Positions 20,280-30,248 of a stretch of 35,957 bases of DNA are shown here, piece by piece. Each line of letters starts with the position of its first letter. The stretch's first letter is position 1. Origin of the DNA: a virus; the IMG/VR virus record IMGVR_UViG_3300009285_001051, positions 1 through 35,957 of that record; one strand, written 5' to 3'. The notes under the pieces are model-generated. The model worked only from the letters and a program-made list of their open reading frames with translations, ran no database searches and had not been told where the DNA came from. The translations under genes were made by a program, and so were the position numbers.

Positions 20280-22487
20280 ATGGTAGATATCACTCCTAAC
20301 CTCAATATCCCCACTTCCGAGTTTGAGGTGGTGATTCCGCAGACCGTACAGGATACCCCCGGACAGATAATCGGCGGGTGGGGGGCTTCGTCGGGTCAGC
20401 TTTCGAGCGGGAATGTAATTTTGGATGCAACGCATGAGCAGTTGCGGATAGGCGCCGCCACGTCTCCTACCGTGGGACTGGGGGTGTTTTTAGGGAAAAG
20501 CGGAAGTTACTACCAGTTTCGTGTGGGCGACCCCGCAGGCAATAACATTTTGTGGGATGGAGTAACACTTACGGTGTCTGCTGCTGCCCTTACGGGAAGT
20601 GTGCCTGTTGCCGCATTAAACATTGCGGATAGGGGATGGTCGCAGACGTGTGCGTTTTCGGTTACTGACGCTGATACGGTAGCGTGGGGTGCTGGGACTT
20701 TCACCTCTGCTGATGGGACTGCGTACTCTATTTCTGGTGGGAATACGGGGAACATGGCGGCAAAGACCTACGTCTACCTCGATATAGCAGTTTCTACGAC
20801 TGCGTACCAGACGACCACTACAGGGACGACGGCAGTTGGCGTGGGAAAGGTGATGATTGCGGTTGCTCAAAATGGAACCGGTGAAGCGACCTATCAAGTT
20901 TTAAGCGGACAGGGCGGATTAAATATAGATGCCGCAAACATCGTAGCCGGGTCAATCACGGCGACAGAATTGGCGGATTTAGCAGTGAGCACGGCAAAAG
21001 TAGCGGCTTCAGCGATTACTACTGCGAAAATTGCCGCCGATGCCGTTACTGCCGCGGAAATAGCAACTGGAGCTGTTGGCTCTACGGAGTTGGCGGTGGG
21101 AGCGGTGATTGCGGGAAAAATTACTGCTGGCACCATTGTTTCCGCTGATATAGCCGCTAATACCATTACAGCTGGAAATATTGCCGCACTTACTATTACT
21201 GCTTCAGAAATAGCTGCTGGAGCTATTACAACAAATAAAATCGCGGCTTTGGCGGTTACGGCGGCTGAAATAGCTGCCAATACTATCACTGCTGCGAAAA
21301 TTGTTGCGGGAACAATCACTACTACAGAAATAGCGGCTAATACCATTGTAGCGGGGGATATTGCCGCTAATACGATTACCGCAAACGAGCTTTCAACCTC
21401 CATCACCTACGCGGGTACAATCGTGATTGACACCGCAGGGAACATCCGAAGCGGACAAACGACATTCAACACGGGGACGGGATGGTTTATTGGGAATGTA
21501 GGGGGGACACCAAAATTATCTATTGGGAACCCTGCGGCGAAGTATCTTGCGTGGGATGGTTCCGATCTTGTTATTAACGGATATATTGCCAGTAGTGCGC
21601 TTGGTGGCGATGGTTCCGATGGCGCATTGAGTATTTCCAGTGGAACTACAACGCTTGATTTAGGAGGTGCGAGGGTATTTGTTAAAAACTATTCTTCAAT
21701 TTCAATTACAGGAACCGGAAAATTGGCGTTTTCTAATGCTCATGCGAGTGGGACAATAATTTTCATTCGTTCACAGGGGAATGTAACACTGACCTCTTCG
21801 ACTGCGCCGATGATTGATGCGTCCGGCATGGGCGCTGCGGGTGGTGGCGCGGCATCAGGAACAGGAACGGGGAATGGTGCTAATGGCACCGATGCACTTG
21901 GAGCATTGATAAAATCAAATAAGGGGACTGGTTCAACTACTAGCGCAGTTGGTACTGGTGGAGCGACAACGGCTGTATTTTCGATGGACATTTTTAATTC
22001 GTATCTTGTCCAAAAATACAATCAGATATTTATAGGTGCTGGAGGTGGAGGTGGGAGTATCTCCAATATCAATGGAAATGGAAACAATTACACGGCCGGA
22101 AGTGGCGATGCTGGTGGCGCTTCACTTATCATAGAATGTGGCGGTGCGTGGAATTTTACTACCGCAAGTGGTATTTCAGTTGCCGGTATAAATGGCGGCA
22201 ATGCAGGTACGGATCAGCCGAAATGTGGCGGGGGCGGAGGAGGAGGAGCGGGAGGGCAGTTGCAAGTAAACTATTATTCATTGACTGCAAATACTGGTAC
22301 AGTTGTAACGTCTGGCGGAACTGGAGGATTAGCGGAATGGAATACATCCGGTGTTTCGTATGGTGGTGGAGGTGGTGGAAATCCAATAAATGCCGGTGCG
22401 GATGGGACATCTACTACTATTGATGGGGTAAAAACGGGTGGAGATGGTGGAGCTGGATATTCTACAATTCAGCAATTTAGATTTTAA
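20280..22487 (+). CDS. Tail fibre with degenerate ~10-residue repeats and Gly-rich end
   Basis: 735 aa from ATG 20280. After an N-terminal attachment part (MVDITPNLNIPTSEFEVV), a shaft of repeats of the form ITAxxIAAxT runs about residues 235-375, as in triple-stranded fibre shafts. A later region is very Gly-rich (GAGGGGGSISNINGNG and further runs), possibly a flexible tip or a glycine-rich receptor-binding domain. No chaperone domain is seen at the C-terminus, which ends in STIQQFRF. Likely receptor binding. Confidence 0.72.
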   Translation: MVDITPNLNIPTSEFEVVIPQTVQDTPGQIIGGWGASSGQLSSGNVILDATHEQLRIGAATSPTVGLGVFLGKSGSYYQFRVGDPAGNNILWDGVTLTVSAAALTGSVPVAALNIADRGWSQTCAFSVTDADTVAWGAGTFTSADGTAYSISGGNTGNMAAKTYVYLDIAVSTTAYQTTTTGTTAVGVGKVMIAVAQNGTGEATYQVLSGQGGLNIDAANIVAGSITATELADLAVSTAKVAASAITTAKIAADAVTAAEIATGAVGSTELAVGAVIAGKITAGTIVSADIAANTITAGNIAALTITASEIAAGAITTNKIAALAVTAAEIAANTITAAKIVAGTITTTEIAANTIVAGDIAANTITANELSTSITYAGTIVIDTAGNIRSGQTTFNTGTGWFIGNVGGTPKLSIGNPAAKYLAWDGSDLVINGYIASSALGGDGSDGALSISSGTTTLDLGGARVFVKNYSSISITGTGKLAFSNAHASGTIIFIRSQGNVTLTSSTAPMIDASGMGAAGGGAASGTGTGNGANGTDALGALIKSNKGTGSTTSAVGTGGATTAVFSMDIFNSYLVQKYNQIFIGAGGGGGSISNINGNGNNYTAGSGDAGGASLIIECGGAWNFTTASGISVAGINGGNAGTDQPKCGGGGGGGAGGQLQVNYYSLTANTGTVVTSGGTGGLAEWNTSGVSYGGGGGGNPINAGADGTSTTIDGVKTGGDGGAGYSTIQQFRF
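20980..21390 (+). repeat. Degenerate tandem repeats encoding the fibre shaft
   Basis: About a dozen units of 30 nt (10 residues, pattern xITAxxIAAx) follow one another, diverged at DNA level but regular in protein. Boundaries are approximate. Confidence 0.65.
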
Positions 22488-22489
22488 CT

Positions 22490-22753
22490 ATGAAACAAGA
22501 ATTAAAATGTATATTTTGTGGGTTGGTTACTGGGGAGATAGAAAATGCAATCAAGGAATTGAGCGTAATTGACGTTCGTTGCGACACACATAGAGTTCAA
22601 AAGGGAGAGTTCAAAGACCTTGAACTTCGATGGTTGGCAAAAGGATTGGGAACCAGCGGAGAGTTTTTGAAGTTTCATAATGACACTTTGAAATCTGGGA
22701 AGGATGTACAAACAGAGGTCGAGACTAGAAAAGTACTGAAAATTGTAGTATAA
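22490..22753 (+). CDS. Small protein with N-terminal CxxC (87 aa)
   Basis: MKQELKCIFCGLVTGEIENA: one CxxC near the start and another Cys (RCDTH) near residue 31, which could bind a metal. A helical charged remainder follows. Starts 2 nt after the fibre stop; its end overlaps the promoter 22726-22754. Possibly a fibre assembly factor by position, but nothing in the sequence shows that. Confidence 0.55.
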   Translation: MKQELKCIFCGLVTGEIENAIKELSVIDVRCDTHRVQKGEFKDLELRWLAKGLGTSGEFLKFHNDTLKSGKDVQTEVETRKVLKIVV

Positions 22754-22754
22754 T
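22726..22754 (+). promoter_or_regulatory. Promoter, leaderless start at ATG 22763
   Basis: TAGAAA (22726-22731), 17-nt spacer, TATAAT (22749-22754), then 8 nt to ATG 22763. The same non-standard -35 TAGAAA recurs at 29375. It drives the internal-virion genes. Confidence 0.65.
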
Positions 22755-22762
22755 TTACTCAC

Positions 22763-24502
22763 ATGGCTGGAACTAACACAATCATTGTCGGAGCGAGTGC
22801 GTCGAGAATCCAAGAGGAGCTGGATCGCCTTCGAGCGCAGGGCGTGGATATGAATACCGTATCCGTGGGAAATAATCCCATCGGCGGTGGCTCTACAACC
22901 GTCCCCCTTGCGACCTATCAAGCGACTGGCGGTAAGGAGTACGGCAATCAGACACTCACGACCACGAATAAACCGACGCCCGGACAAGCCAAACCTATTT
23001 CGCAAGCGGATTATCAGGTTCGGCAGGGTGAGACACCCGCGCAATATAATGACCGTATTGCCTTGCTTCGTGGGGACACGGCGGCATACCTAGCAAGTAT
23101 CCAATCACTTACCGCGTCTGCTCTCGGAAACCCCGTAAATCCTCCCGTGTCCGGCGTGAGCACCCCGACTACCCCTACACCGACGGCGGGGAATATATCA
23201 TCGGAGTATTTTGATTCGCTTACACAGACGCTTGCAAACCAGCGTGCCTCCTACGAGAACGCCATCGCGCAACAGAAGGCAGATTTTCAGAAACAGATGG
23301 CGGACAGTCAGGCGAAGATAGATAACTTTACCCAGCTACAGCAGGAGGGCGTACTTACAAACGTAGAAAAATTGACTCAGCCGTTTCGTCAGACACTCGA
23401 AGACGCGCAACGTCAATCCCTTTATGTAAATAAGAACTTCGAGGACAATCAGAAACTCGTAAATGAGTTGGACTCTTTACTTACGCAGGGGAATGAACTC
23501 ATCGCGCAACAGAAGGGTGTAACTGGATTAGGTTCGATTCGAAATCCGAGGATTCAGAAAACGATGGATGATGTGGCGGCGCGTGCGGGTGTCATTCAGG
23601 CGGTGATGTCAGCTCGGAATGGGCAGATAGCGCAAGCGTATAACATGATTGACCGCACTGTTCAGGCAATTACCGCAGACCGTCAAGACCAGATTGATTA
23701 TTTCAAGACGCTTTATAATTTTTATGAGAGTCAGAAAGACGATGAAGGAAGAAAACTTATAGCATTGACTTCTGAACAGCGAAAGTACATTGACGCGCAG
23801 ATAAACATTCTTGGTGATGATTTGAAGCGTGCGCAGGATAATGCCGAGAATCTAAAGAACGCCATGATCGATCCTGAGACGGCACTTATATACGCACAAG
23901 CAGGTATCACCTTGAATGATTCTGTGGAACAACGCGCAAAGAAACTTGCGGATTGGGGACACTCGAAGGAGATTTGGGATATGTCGAATGCGAAAGCAAA
24001 GGAAGGGTACTCCGCACTGCCAATTGCCGGGGTTACGCCGACGCAGACGATTGATTCAAGGGGGGTGGTAAAGAACTGGTACAAGATTCCCGGTACGAAA
24101 GATAGTTCAAATAGTTATTCCATTGCCGACTCTATCATTACAGCAAACCCAAATATGAATTATATGGAATTGAGAAATAAATTGCTCCGTGAAACAGAGC
24201 TCGGTGTGACGGAGATTGATGCACTTCTCGCGAGTCGAGGAAAAACTGCCGCAGGAGAGAAGACGCAGGTATACATGATGGATAGTGATATGCAGGAGGT
24301 GGCAGATGCTATCATTCAGAAGTACGGAGTGCAGGCAGAGCAGTCTATTCAGGCGACGGGTACGGTAGTGGGACCGGATGGTAAAGATGTGAAACTAAGC
24401 ACCGAGCAATTGAGTGCAATTTCACGTATCATTCGGGACAAGCTTGCGTACACACAAGCGAAAAACAATCTTCCGTGGTACAACCCCGCATCGTGGTTCT
24501 AA
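22763..24502 (+). CDS. Putative internal virion (ejection) protein
   Basis: 579 aa, leaderless start. The N-terminus is Ser/Thr/Pro-rich and flexible, a long central helical region is Gln/Ala-rich (QQKADFQKQMADSQAKIDNF, LVNELDSLLTQGNELIAQQ), and the C-terminus ends LPWYNPASWF. No enzymatic motif. A long helical, Gln-rich protein after the tail genes and before a giant protein resembles podovirus ejection proteins that extend the channel during infection. Assignment is by architecture and position. Confidence 0.5.
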   Translation: MAGTNTIIVGASASRIQEELDRLRAQGVDMNTVSVGNNPIGGGSTTVPLATYQATGGKEYGNQTLTTTNKPTPGQAKPISQADYQVRQGETPAQYNDRIALLRGDTAAYLASIQSLTASALGNPVNPPVSGVSTPTTPTPTAGNISSEYFDSLTQTLANQRASYENAIAQQKADFQKQMADSQAKIDNFTQLQQEGVLTNVEKLTQPFRQTLEDAQRQSLYVNKNFEDNQKLVNELDSLLTQGNELIAQQKGVTGLGSIRNPRIQKTMDDVAARAGVIQAVMSARNGQIAQAYNMIDRTVQAITADRQDQIDYFKTLYNFYESQKDDEGRKLIALTSEQRKYIDAQINILGDDLKRAQDNAENLKNAMIDPETALIYAQAGITLNDSVEQRAKKLADWGHSKEIWDMSNAKAKEGYSALPIAGVTPTQTIDSRGVVKNWYKIPGTKDSSNSYSIADSIITANPNMNYMELRNKLLRETELGVTEIDALLASRGKTAAGEKTQVYMMDSDMQEVADAIIQKYGVQAEQSIQATGTVVGPDGKDVKLSTEQLSAISRIIRDKLAYTQAKNNLPWYNPASWF

Positions 24503-24512
24503 GTGGTTCTAA
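24493..24512 (+). repeat. 10-bp tandem duplication at gene junction
   Basis: GTGGTTCTAA occurs twice in direct succession. The first copy ends in the stop codon of the upstream gene, the second fills most of the spacer before ATG 24519, where no Shine-Dalgarno is seen. Confidence 0.85.
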
Positions 24513-24518
24513 TATGAC

Positions 24519-27500
24519 ATGGCATTCGACATCGGAGCATTTCTCAAATCAATTCCCTCGCTTGCTAATACTATTGGCGGGCAATTTAAGGCACTCACTG
24601 AACTTCCCGCGCAGAACAAGAGGGCGGCGCAAGCGGCGGTGACCGCAAAAACAGTGCAGACAAGAGTAGAAGCAAAAACACCACCCCAGACACCCCAGAA
24701 TTTCTATACCGGGTTAGCTATTGCAAACTCTACTCCCGCGATTATTCCTTTCGGTCCCTCCCAACCGACGAGGATTCCGTATGGTACCGCGAAACAGACG
24801 GTTCAATTGGGTGTATCGAATATCTACCCGTTGAATGTTGCGACAGAATTTGCATTCCGAACACCTGAATTTCTAACGAGGGCAGTTGTTGAGGCGTCTG
24901 CGGGAATAAAAGATTTATTGAATCAGGTACAGCAGAAACCGCTTACCGGAGTTACTGTAGCTGTCAAAAAGGAGCGGCTCGGGTATGCACCGGGTGGCGA
25001 TCCGTATAAGGTTGAGTCCGCACAAAAAAGGTTCGGCGATGCGTTCAATAAGGCAAATGCGGAGAATCTTCCAGTAAATCGAACAGAATTGTTAAAGAAT
25101 TTCTCTAAAGCGTTTGTGCATGAGGTGCTTCCGACGATTGCTGATATTGCATTTGCTGGAGATTTCGCGGCGCACGCGATTCCTGCTGCGCTTCTCAAGT
25201 ATTCACAGTATGACCCGATTCTTGACCAGTTCCTTGTGCGGAATGGATTGACGCGGCAGGACTTACAAAGTGCGTTTCGTAGCGGAAATACAACAAAACT
25301 GAAAGACGCTTTCAATCGCACGGTGAAGGCCGCGTATGCCGAGGGTGGTGATGCGTTTGCAAACCAAGTGGTTCAGTACTGGGATAGGACTGGCGCGTAT
25401 ATCTTGAAAACATATCCCGATATAAATGTAAGCGCTCCTACCAATCCGTCAGTCATCAAGTTTCAAACCGCCATGCAACGGGCGGGTGAGGTGCTTTCAA
25501 ACCCAATAGAGAATCTTACCGGCACACGATTGCCAAAGAACGTGCCACCGATTGCTCCAGCAGAAGGTATGCTCCCGGGGTATCGTGCGGTGAATCCCAA
25601 TATGCGTCCTGCCGGTCTTTCCACCGAACCCGTAGAGCGTGTGGGTGGAGTGCCAGAAATTTCCAAAGAACTCCAACCCTTCGCTCAAGAAGCAAGGAAG
25701 TATGGGCTTGATTTTAGTAGGGTAAAGTCTGGTTACGAAAAAGAGGCAATTCAGCAGTTAGAGTTTAGAAAAGCAGAAGCAGAAAGATTAAAAAGTCCTG
25801 ATTACAATGAACAGATAGCGAAAGAATATAAGGAAACCGAAGCAAGACGAAAAGAGGGCATTACATTTCGAGAACATAAAGATGTTTTTCTCTCCTCCAT
25901 CTCCAAAGAACCCCAACCTCTCGTCCAAGAAATTAAGAGGCCATTTTCTATTCAAGAACAAAGCGGATTCAATAGCTTTACTCACTATCCAAAAGATTTT
26001 AACAAGGAATATGAGAACATTGTTAGTCCTATAAGAAAAAAAGTTGAAACTATTTTTGGCAAGGATGTTCCTGACGAGTTGCGAGTTTTGCTAGATGAAC
26101 ACTCAAAAAGGGCAGAACAATACTTACGAGCAGAGGGAGAGCGAATGATTAAAGCCCCTTCTCCTTCTGTTGTTGGCCCTGCCAATTACAATGTTTCAAA
26201 AACTTCAAAGGCTAACCGTGCTTTTGAAAAGAAAACCGAGCAATTTAATAAATTTGAGAGACAACTTGAATCTAAAATAAACCAATTAGCTAAAGTAAAA
26301 GACCGTGCAGAATTTTCAGCACTTTCTGAAACTGACCAATTAAAAGAAAACATTGCCAGTGTAGAAAAGCAGATTGCTAGAATGAATTTCACGAGGGACA
26401 ATTTCTTCATTGAAAAAATGACGAAACAAAAACTTTCTCTAGAAAAGAAATTAACAAAATTACAGGAAGTTAAGCCGGAAATTATCGTACCCGGTCCCAG
26501 AGAAAAAGTATTACCAGAACGAATATCGCTCCCAATACGCCAACAATTTGTTCGTCCGTTGCCATTAGAAGAATTATATTCCATAACGCCTGAAGTTGTC
26601 AAGGGAAAAGAAATCCCCCCGACAAAGAGACCGCCTTCATTGGAAAAACTTGGATTAAGAGAAAGGCCGGAAATGATTACTCGGCGCGAAGATGTTTTAT
26701 TGCGGGCGAGAATACGAAATGAAGCAAGGGGGGCGAAATTCGGAGCGATAGAAGCAAGACGATTAACTCGTCAAGAACTTATAGCAAAATTCAAAGATAG
26801 CCGAGAAAATGTTCGGCAGATTAAGAGTGATTTGATTAAATACATTGATGAAAATTTACCTCAAGAGGCAAAAGGGAAACTGACTCAATCGCTTGTGCGG
26901 GATAATTTAACTCGTAAAAATGCGGCGAGTATTTTTAGTCGTGTTGAACGAATGAAAGAAACATTAACTCGCAAAGAATTAGAAGGCGAGATAAAAGAGA
27001 TATCCGTTCAAAAAGGAAATTTGGCGGGTGATTACCAAAAACAAGTTTCAGAAACTATTGCGGGAATTGACTTAATAAAACCTACCGAAAAAACACTCAA
27101 AAAGTTAAGAGGATTAAAAGATTTTATTCAAAGAGAAGGCGTGCCGTTGAATATCCAATCAAAATACATAGAAAGATTAGACCGACTGACTAAAAAACCC
27201 GCCAGTGAATTATCAACCGCCGAATTAACCGAATTGAAAGATACTCTCAATCAACTCCAAAATCTTGGGAAACTAAAACAAGATTTGAAATATAAATATC
27301 ACGAACGGGAAAGGAGGGTCGCGCTTGATAAATTGCTCGCTTCAACTCAAAACATAGACCCCAAAGTTTCGGGATTACAAACCAAACTGGATACCTACAA
27401 AGTAGGGACTAAAAAAGTATACATGGACACACTTCATACGCCGAGAGTTGCTGACATGATTGATGGATTTAAGGGTTATCGGGGCGAGAATGCGAAACTG

Positions 27501-29285
27501 ATTAAGGGATTGGGGCGAAAAGAAACGGAGGCTAAAATAAATACGAATACAATCGTAAATTCCGCTTTGGAAGAAATCCAAAATTTGGGAATTGAAGAGT
27601 TGACGGAAGACCAGCAACTGCGAATGATGATAAACATTCGATACAGGGAAGGGGCTTTTGACCAAGTAAAAACATTATTGGAAAAGAGTGGATTAAAAGA
27701 AGTCCCTGAACTCACCAATCAGGAAAATGCGGTGATAGAGATATTAAAGAAATATACCAATCAATTTACCGATGATATCGCGGCAGTTTTTGAAGAAATA
27801 GAAAATCAACCATTCCACAAACTTAAAGAGTATATTTTACCAATCAAATACGAAAAAGAATTTAATCTTATTCCTTCACAGACAATAGAACAGGGCAGAT
27901 TTAGGACAACCCAAACCTACAAGGGATTTACTTATGAGAGACAAAAAGGAGTGGAGAAAATTCCCCGCACCGACATATTGGCTATTTTTGAAGAAGCCAT
28001 CAACGCGCAACAATGGTATCTCAATATGCAACCCGAATTGGAAAACATAAAATATCTTGTTAAGAGTGAAGAGTATCTGGTAAAAGGCGGAGAGATGGCT
28101 TCAAATTGGTGGAAAACCGAACTGGATGTGGTGGCTCGCAGGGGCTGGAGTGCTACCGCTCGCTCTAATCCAGTATTAAGACAAACTCGCATCAATCTCA
28201 ACCAGGCAATTTTAGGATATAAAATTTCCTCTATTCTGATGCAACCATTTGCTGTATTCGATGCGATGGCTTATGCTCAATCCCGTTATGGAACGATGGC
28301 AACTCTCCGAATTTTGAAGGAATTTGCCAAAGCATGGATTATTCCCAAATACGCAAAGGACTTTATATCTGAATCCCCGGCGCTTCAATTGAGACAGGCC
28401 GGAGAATTGGCGATAGAAGAAACTCTTAAAAAAGTCGGTAAGACAAGAGGATTGATGAATAGTTTTATTAGGGGCGGAATGTCATTGCTTCAAAAAGCGG
28501 ATGTGATAACCGCCGCCGGAATTGAAAAGGGATTATTGAGAGTTTTAGAGGAAGCCGACATTCCTAACGCAAAAGAAGAAGCGGAATTTTTAATGAATAT
28601 GGTGAGCGGAAGCAATGAAGTGGTTTACAGGCCACATATTTTAGCAAGTGGCGAAGGAGCAAGAACTTGGTTTACTTTTCAAACATTCTTTTTGAATAGA
28701 TGGGGAATTGTAATACACGACTTAATAAGAAGCGGGGTGATAAAAGGAGGTGGAGAAGCGGGGTGGAAGGGTTTATGGAAAAGGATGTCGGCTCTTATTG
28801 GACTTGGCATATTTATTGCCGGTTCAATAGCCGAAAATCAATCAAGGAAAGCAATTTATGAAACAACAACCGGCAAGAAATTACCAGACCAATCAATGTT
28901 AAAAGATGCCGTAATGTTTATTCCCGAACAAGTCCCTTATTTCGGAAATCTTCTCGAGGCGGCTGATAGGGGAGGAGACGCTAACCCGGCAGTAATTAGA
29001 ACGGTTGAAAATATTTTTAGCGGCGGGGCAAGCGTAATTAAGGGTGTAAAGCCAGAAACAAAAATTAGGGGTGGATTGAGAATGGCAGAAGCGGGGATTT
29101 CTCTTACAACGGGTATTCCAGGAACAGCCCAATTTTTCGATTTATTGGAAAGGATATTTTTAGGAGGAGAAAAAAAGGCTGGTTTGGGTCAATCCAATTA
29201 CGCAGACTCAATTTTATTGAAATATGGTATCAGTTCACAAAACGTCGGAGCCAGTTCAATTCTTGAGAAATACGGAATAAAATGA
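24519..29285 (+). CDS. Giant internal virion / large polyvalent-like protein (1588 aa)
   Basis: The N-terminal ~390 residues share the G/C-rich style of neighbouring genes (MAFDIGAFLKSIPSLANTIG). From about residue 390 (near base 25,690) codon use becomes A/T-rich and Lys/Glu-rich, with several long coiled-coil stretches (KFERQLESKINQLAKVKDRA, RARIRNEARGAKFGAIEARR). The C-terminal ~300 residues (QAILGYKISSILMQPFAV, WFTFQTFFLNRWGIVIHDLI, SALIGLGIFIAGSIAENQS) have amphipathic or hydrophobic helices as in large polyvalent proteins that phages deliver with DNA. No protease or nuclease motif was recognised. Probably ejected and membrane-active. Confidence 0.6.
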   Translation: MAFDIGAFLKSIPSLANTIGGQFKALTELPAQNKRAAQAAVTAKTVQTRVEAKTPPQTPQNFYTGLAIANSTPAIIPFGPSQPTRIPYGTAKQTVQLGVSNIYPLNVATEFAFRTPEFLTRAVVEASAGIKDLLNQVQQKPLTGVTVAVKKERLGYAPGGDPYKVESAQKRFGDAFNKANAENLPVNRTELLKNFSKAFVHEVLPTIADIAFAGDFAAHAIPAALLKYSQYDPILDQFLVRNGLTRQDLQSAFRSGNTTKLKDAFNRTVKAAYAEGGDAFANQVVQYWDRTGAYILKTYPDINVSAPTNPSVIKFQTAMQRAGEVLSNPIENLTGTRLPKNVPPIAPAEGMLPGYRAVNPNMRPAGLSTEPVERVGGVPEISKELQPFAQEARKYGLDFSRVKSGYEKEAIQQLEFRKAEAERLKSPDYNEQIAKEYKETEARRKEGITFREHKDVFLSSISKEPQPLVQEIKRPFSIQEQSGFNSFTHYPKDFNKEYENIVSPIRKKVETIFGKDVPDELRVLLDEHSKRAEQYLRAEGERMIKAPSPSVVGPANYNVSKTSKANRAFEKKTEQFNKFERQLESKINQLAKVKDRAEFSALSETDQLKENIASVEKQIARMNFTRDNFFIEKMTKQKLSLEKKLTKLQEVKPEIIVPGPREKVLPERISLPIRQQFVRPLPLEELYSITPEVVKGKEIPPTKRPPSLEKLGLRERPEMITRREDVLLRARIRNEARGAKFGAIEARRLTRQELIAKFKDSRENVRQIKSDLIKYIDENLPQEAKGKLTQSLVRDNLTRKNAASIFSRVERMKETLTRKELEGEIKEISVQKGNLAGDYQKQVSETIAGIDLIKPTEKTLKKLRGLKDFIQREGVPLNIQSKYIERLDRLTKKPASELSTAELTELKDTLNQLQNLGKLKQDLKYKYHERERRVALDKLLASTQNIDPKVSGLQTKLDTYKVGTKKVYMDTLHTPRVADMIDGFKGYRGENAKLIKGLGRKETEAKINTNTIVNSALEEIQNLGIEELTEDQQLRMMINIRYREGAFDQVKTLLEKSGLKEVPELTNQENAVIEILKKYTNQFTDDIAAVFEEIENQPFHKLKEYILPIKYEKEFNLIPSQTIEQGRFRTTQTYKGFTYERQKGVEKIPRTDILAIFEEAINAQQWYLNMQPELENIKYLVKSEEYLVKGGEMASNWWKTELDVVARRGWSATARSNPVLRQTRINLNQAILGYKISSILMQPFAVFDAMAYAQSRYGTMATLRILKEFAKAWIIPKYAKDFISESPALQLRQAGELAIEETLKKVGKTRGLMNSFIRGGMSLLQKADVITAAGIEKGLLRVLEEADIPNAKEEAEFLMNMVSGSNEVVYRPHILASGEGARTWFTFQTFFLNRWGIVIHDLIRSGVIKGGGEAGWKGLWKRMSALIGLGIFIAGSIAENQSRKAIYETTTGKKLPDQSMLKDAVMFIPEQVPYFGNLLEAADRGGDANPAVIRTVENIFSGGASVIKGVKPETKIRGGLRMAEAGISLTTGIPGTAQFFDLLERIFLGGEKKAGLGQSNYADSILLKYGISSQNVGASSILEKYGIK

Positions 29286-29377
29286 AAATCCTCTCTCTAT
29301 TTATTTTCTTTATTACTTTTGGCGCGATACCATTGTTTATCTTTGCGTTTTTAATGTGGACACTCTCTATGGAGTAG
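29282..29377 (+). CDS. Membrane peptide (31 aa)
   Basis: Overlaps the giant gene by ATGA. MKILSLFIFFITFGAIPLF is followed by IFAFLMWTLSME: nearly all hydrophobic, one membrane span. AT-rich like the second half of the giant gene. Translational coupling suggests it works with the giant protein, for example at the membrane. Its stop overlaps the next promoter. Confidence 0.5.
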   Translation: MKILSLFIFFITFGAIPLFIFAFLMWTLSME

Positions 29378-29403
29378 AAACCCAGTCGAAAACATGGTAT
29401 ACT
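29375..29403 (+). promoter_or_regulatory. Promoter, leaderless start at ATG 29412
   Basis: TAGAAA (29375-29380), 17-nt spacer, TATACT (29398-29403) preceded by TGG (extended -10), then 8 nt to ATG 29412. Confidence 0.65.
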
Positions 29404-29411
29404 TATAGAAT

Positions 29412-30248
29412 ATGGAAACCCAGCTGTCGCCAAACGAATCCGTTACGGTTGATTACTACATCACCGATCCGACGGACACAAATACCTATTACGTTCAGGC
29501 AATCGTATACGATGCCCGGACTCACGCCGTCATTGAGACACTGAACCTCACCGATAATGGAAATCGGTGGTTCTCGAAGGCGTGGCAGGTTCCCTCTGGG
29601 GGAGTATACGGGGAAGGGAGGCATATTATCATTATTACGACCGTCTATACCGATTCCGGGTACACTACAAAGGCATCCTATTACGAGGACATGAAGAAAT
29701 ACCTCGTCCAGCAACGTTGGAATCCTACAGCATTCGGTGCGGGAGGCGGGGGAAGCATAGACGAAGAGAAGTTGTCAGAACTTGTAGCAAAAACGATGGA
29801 TTTGAAACTCGGCGGAATGCCACAGCCGGAGAGGTTTCCGATGGAGGAGATGAGAAAAATGATGGACGCGATACCAAAACCAGAGCGAGTGGATATAACC
29901 CCAGTTCTTTCCGCGCTTCAGGAGGTAAATCGCTCGATTCAGAACATACCAAAACCAGAGCGTACAGACCTTTCGTCTGTGCAAAATGGACTAGCCCGCG
30001 TGGTGTCTGCTATTCAGACCCTTGAATCAACCCAGCGGCAGGAGAGTGTAGTGGGAGCAGTCAGAGAAATCAAAGATGCTATCGCGGGGATGGATAACGC
30101 AATGAATACCATGAACGCTCGATATATGAAGACCTCAACCTCATTCCAAAACATCATAGATAAAATGTCGGAACTATTCGGTGGTGAACAAAAGAAGAAT
30201 AAGAGGGATAAATACCTATCAGACCTTTATGCACAATCTCAAACGTAA
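29412..30248 (+). CDS. Putative fibre-base or tail-associated protein with coiled coil
   Basis: 278 aa. The N-terminal ~100 residues look like an immunoglobulin or beta-sandwich domain (VTVDYYITDPTDTNTYYVQA, GRHIIIITTVYTDSGYTT). Residues ~110-120 are a Gly-rich hinge (GAGGGGSIDEEK), then repeated IPKPER segments and a long coiled coil (VVSAIQTLESTQRQESVVGA) to the end. A beta domain attached to a coiled coil before a large fibre gene fits an adaptor that anchors the fibre. Its last 20 nt overlap the next gene. Confidence 0.5.
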   Translation: METQLSPNESVTVDYYITDPTDTNTYYVQAIVYDARTHAVIETLNLTDNGNRWFSKAWQVPSGGVYGEGRHIIIITTVYTDSGYTTKASYYEDMKKYLVQQRWNPTAFGAGGGGSIDEEKLSELVAKTMDLKLGGMPQPERFPMEEMRKMMDAIPKPERVDITPVLSALQEVNRSIQNIPKPERTDLSSVQNGLARVVSAIQTLESTQRQESVVGAVREIKDAIAGMDNAMNTMNARYMKTSTSFQNIIDKMSELFGGEQKKNKRDKYLSDLYAQSQT

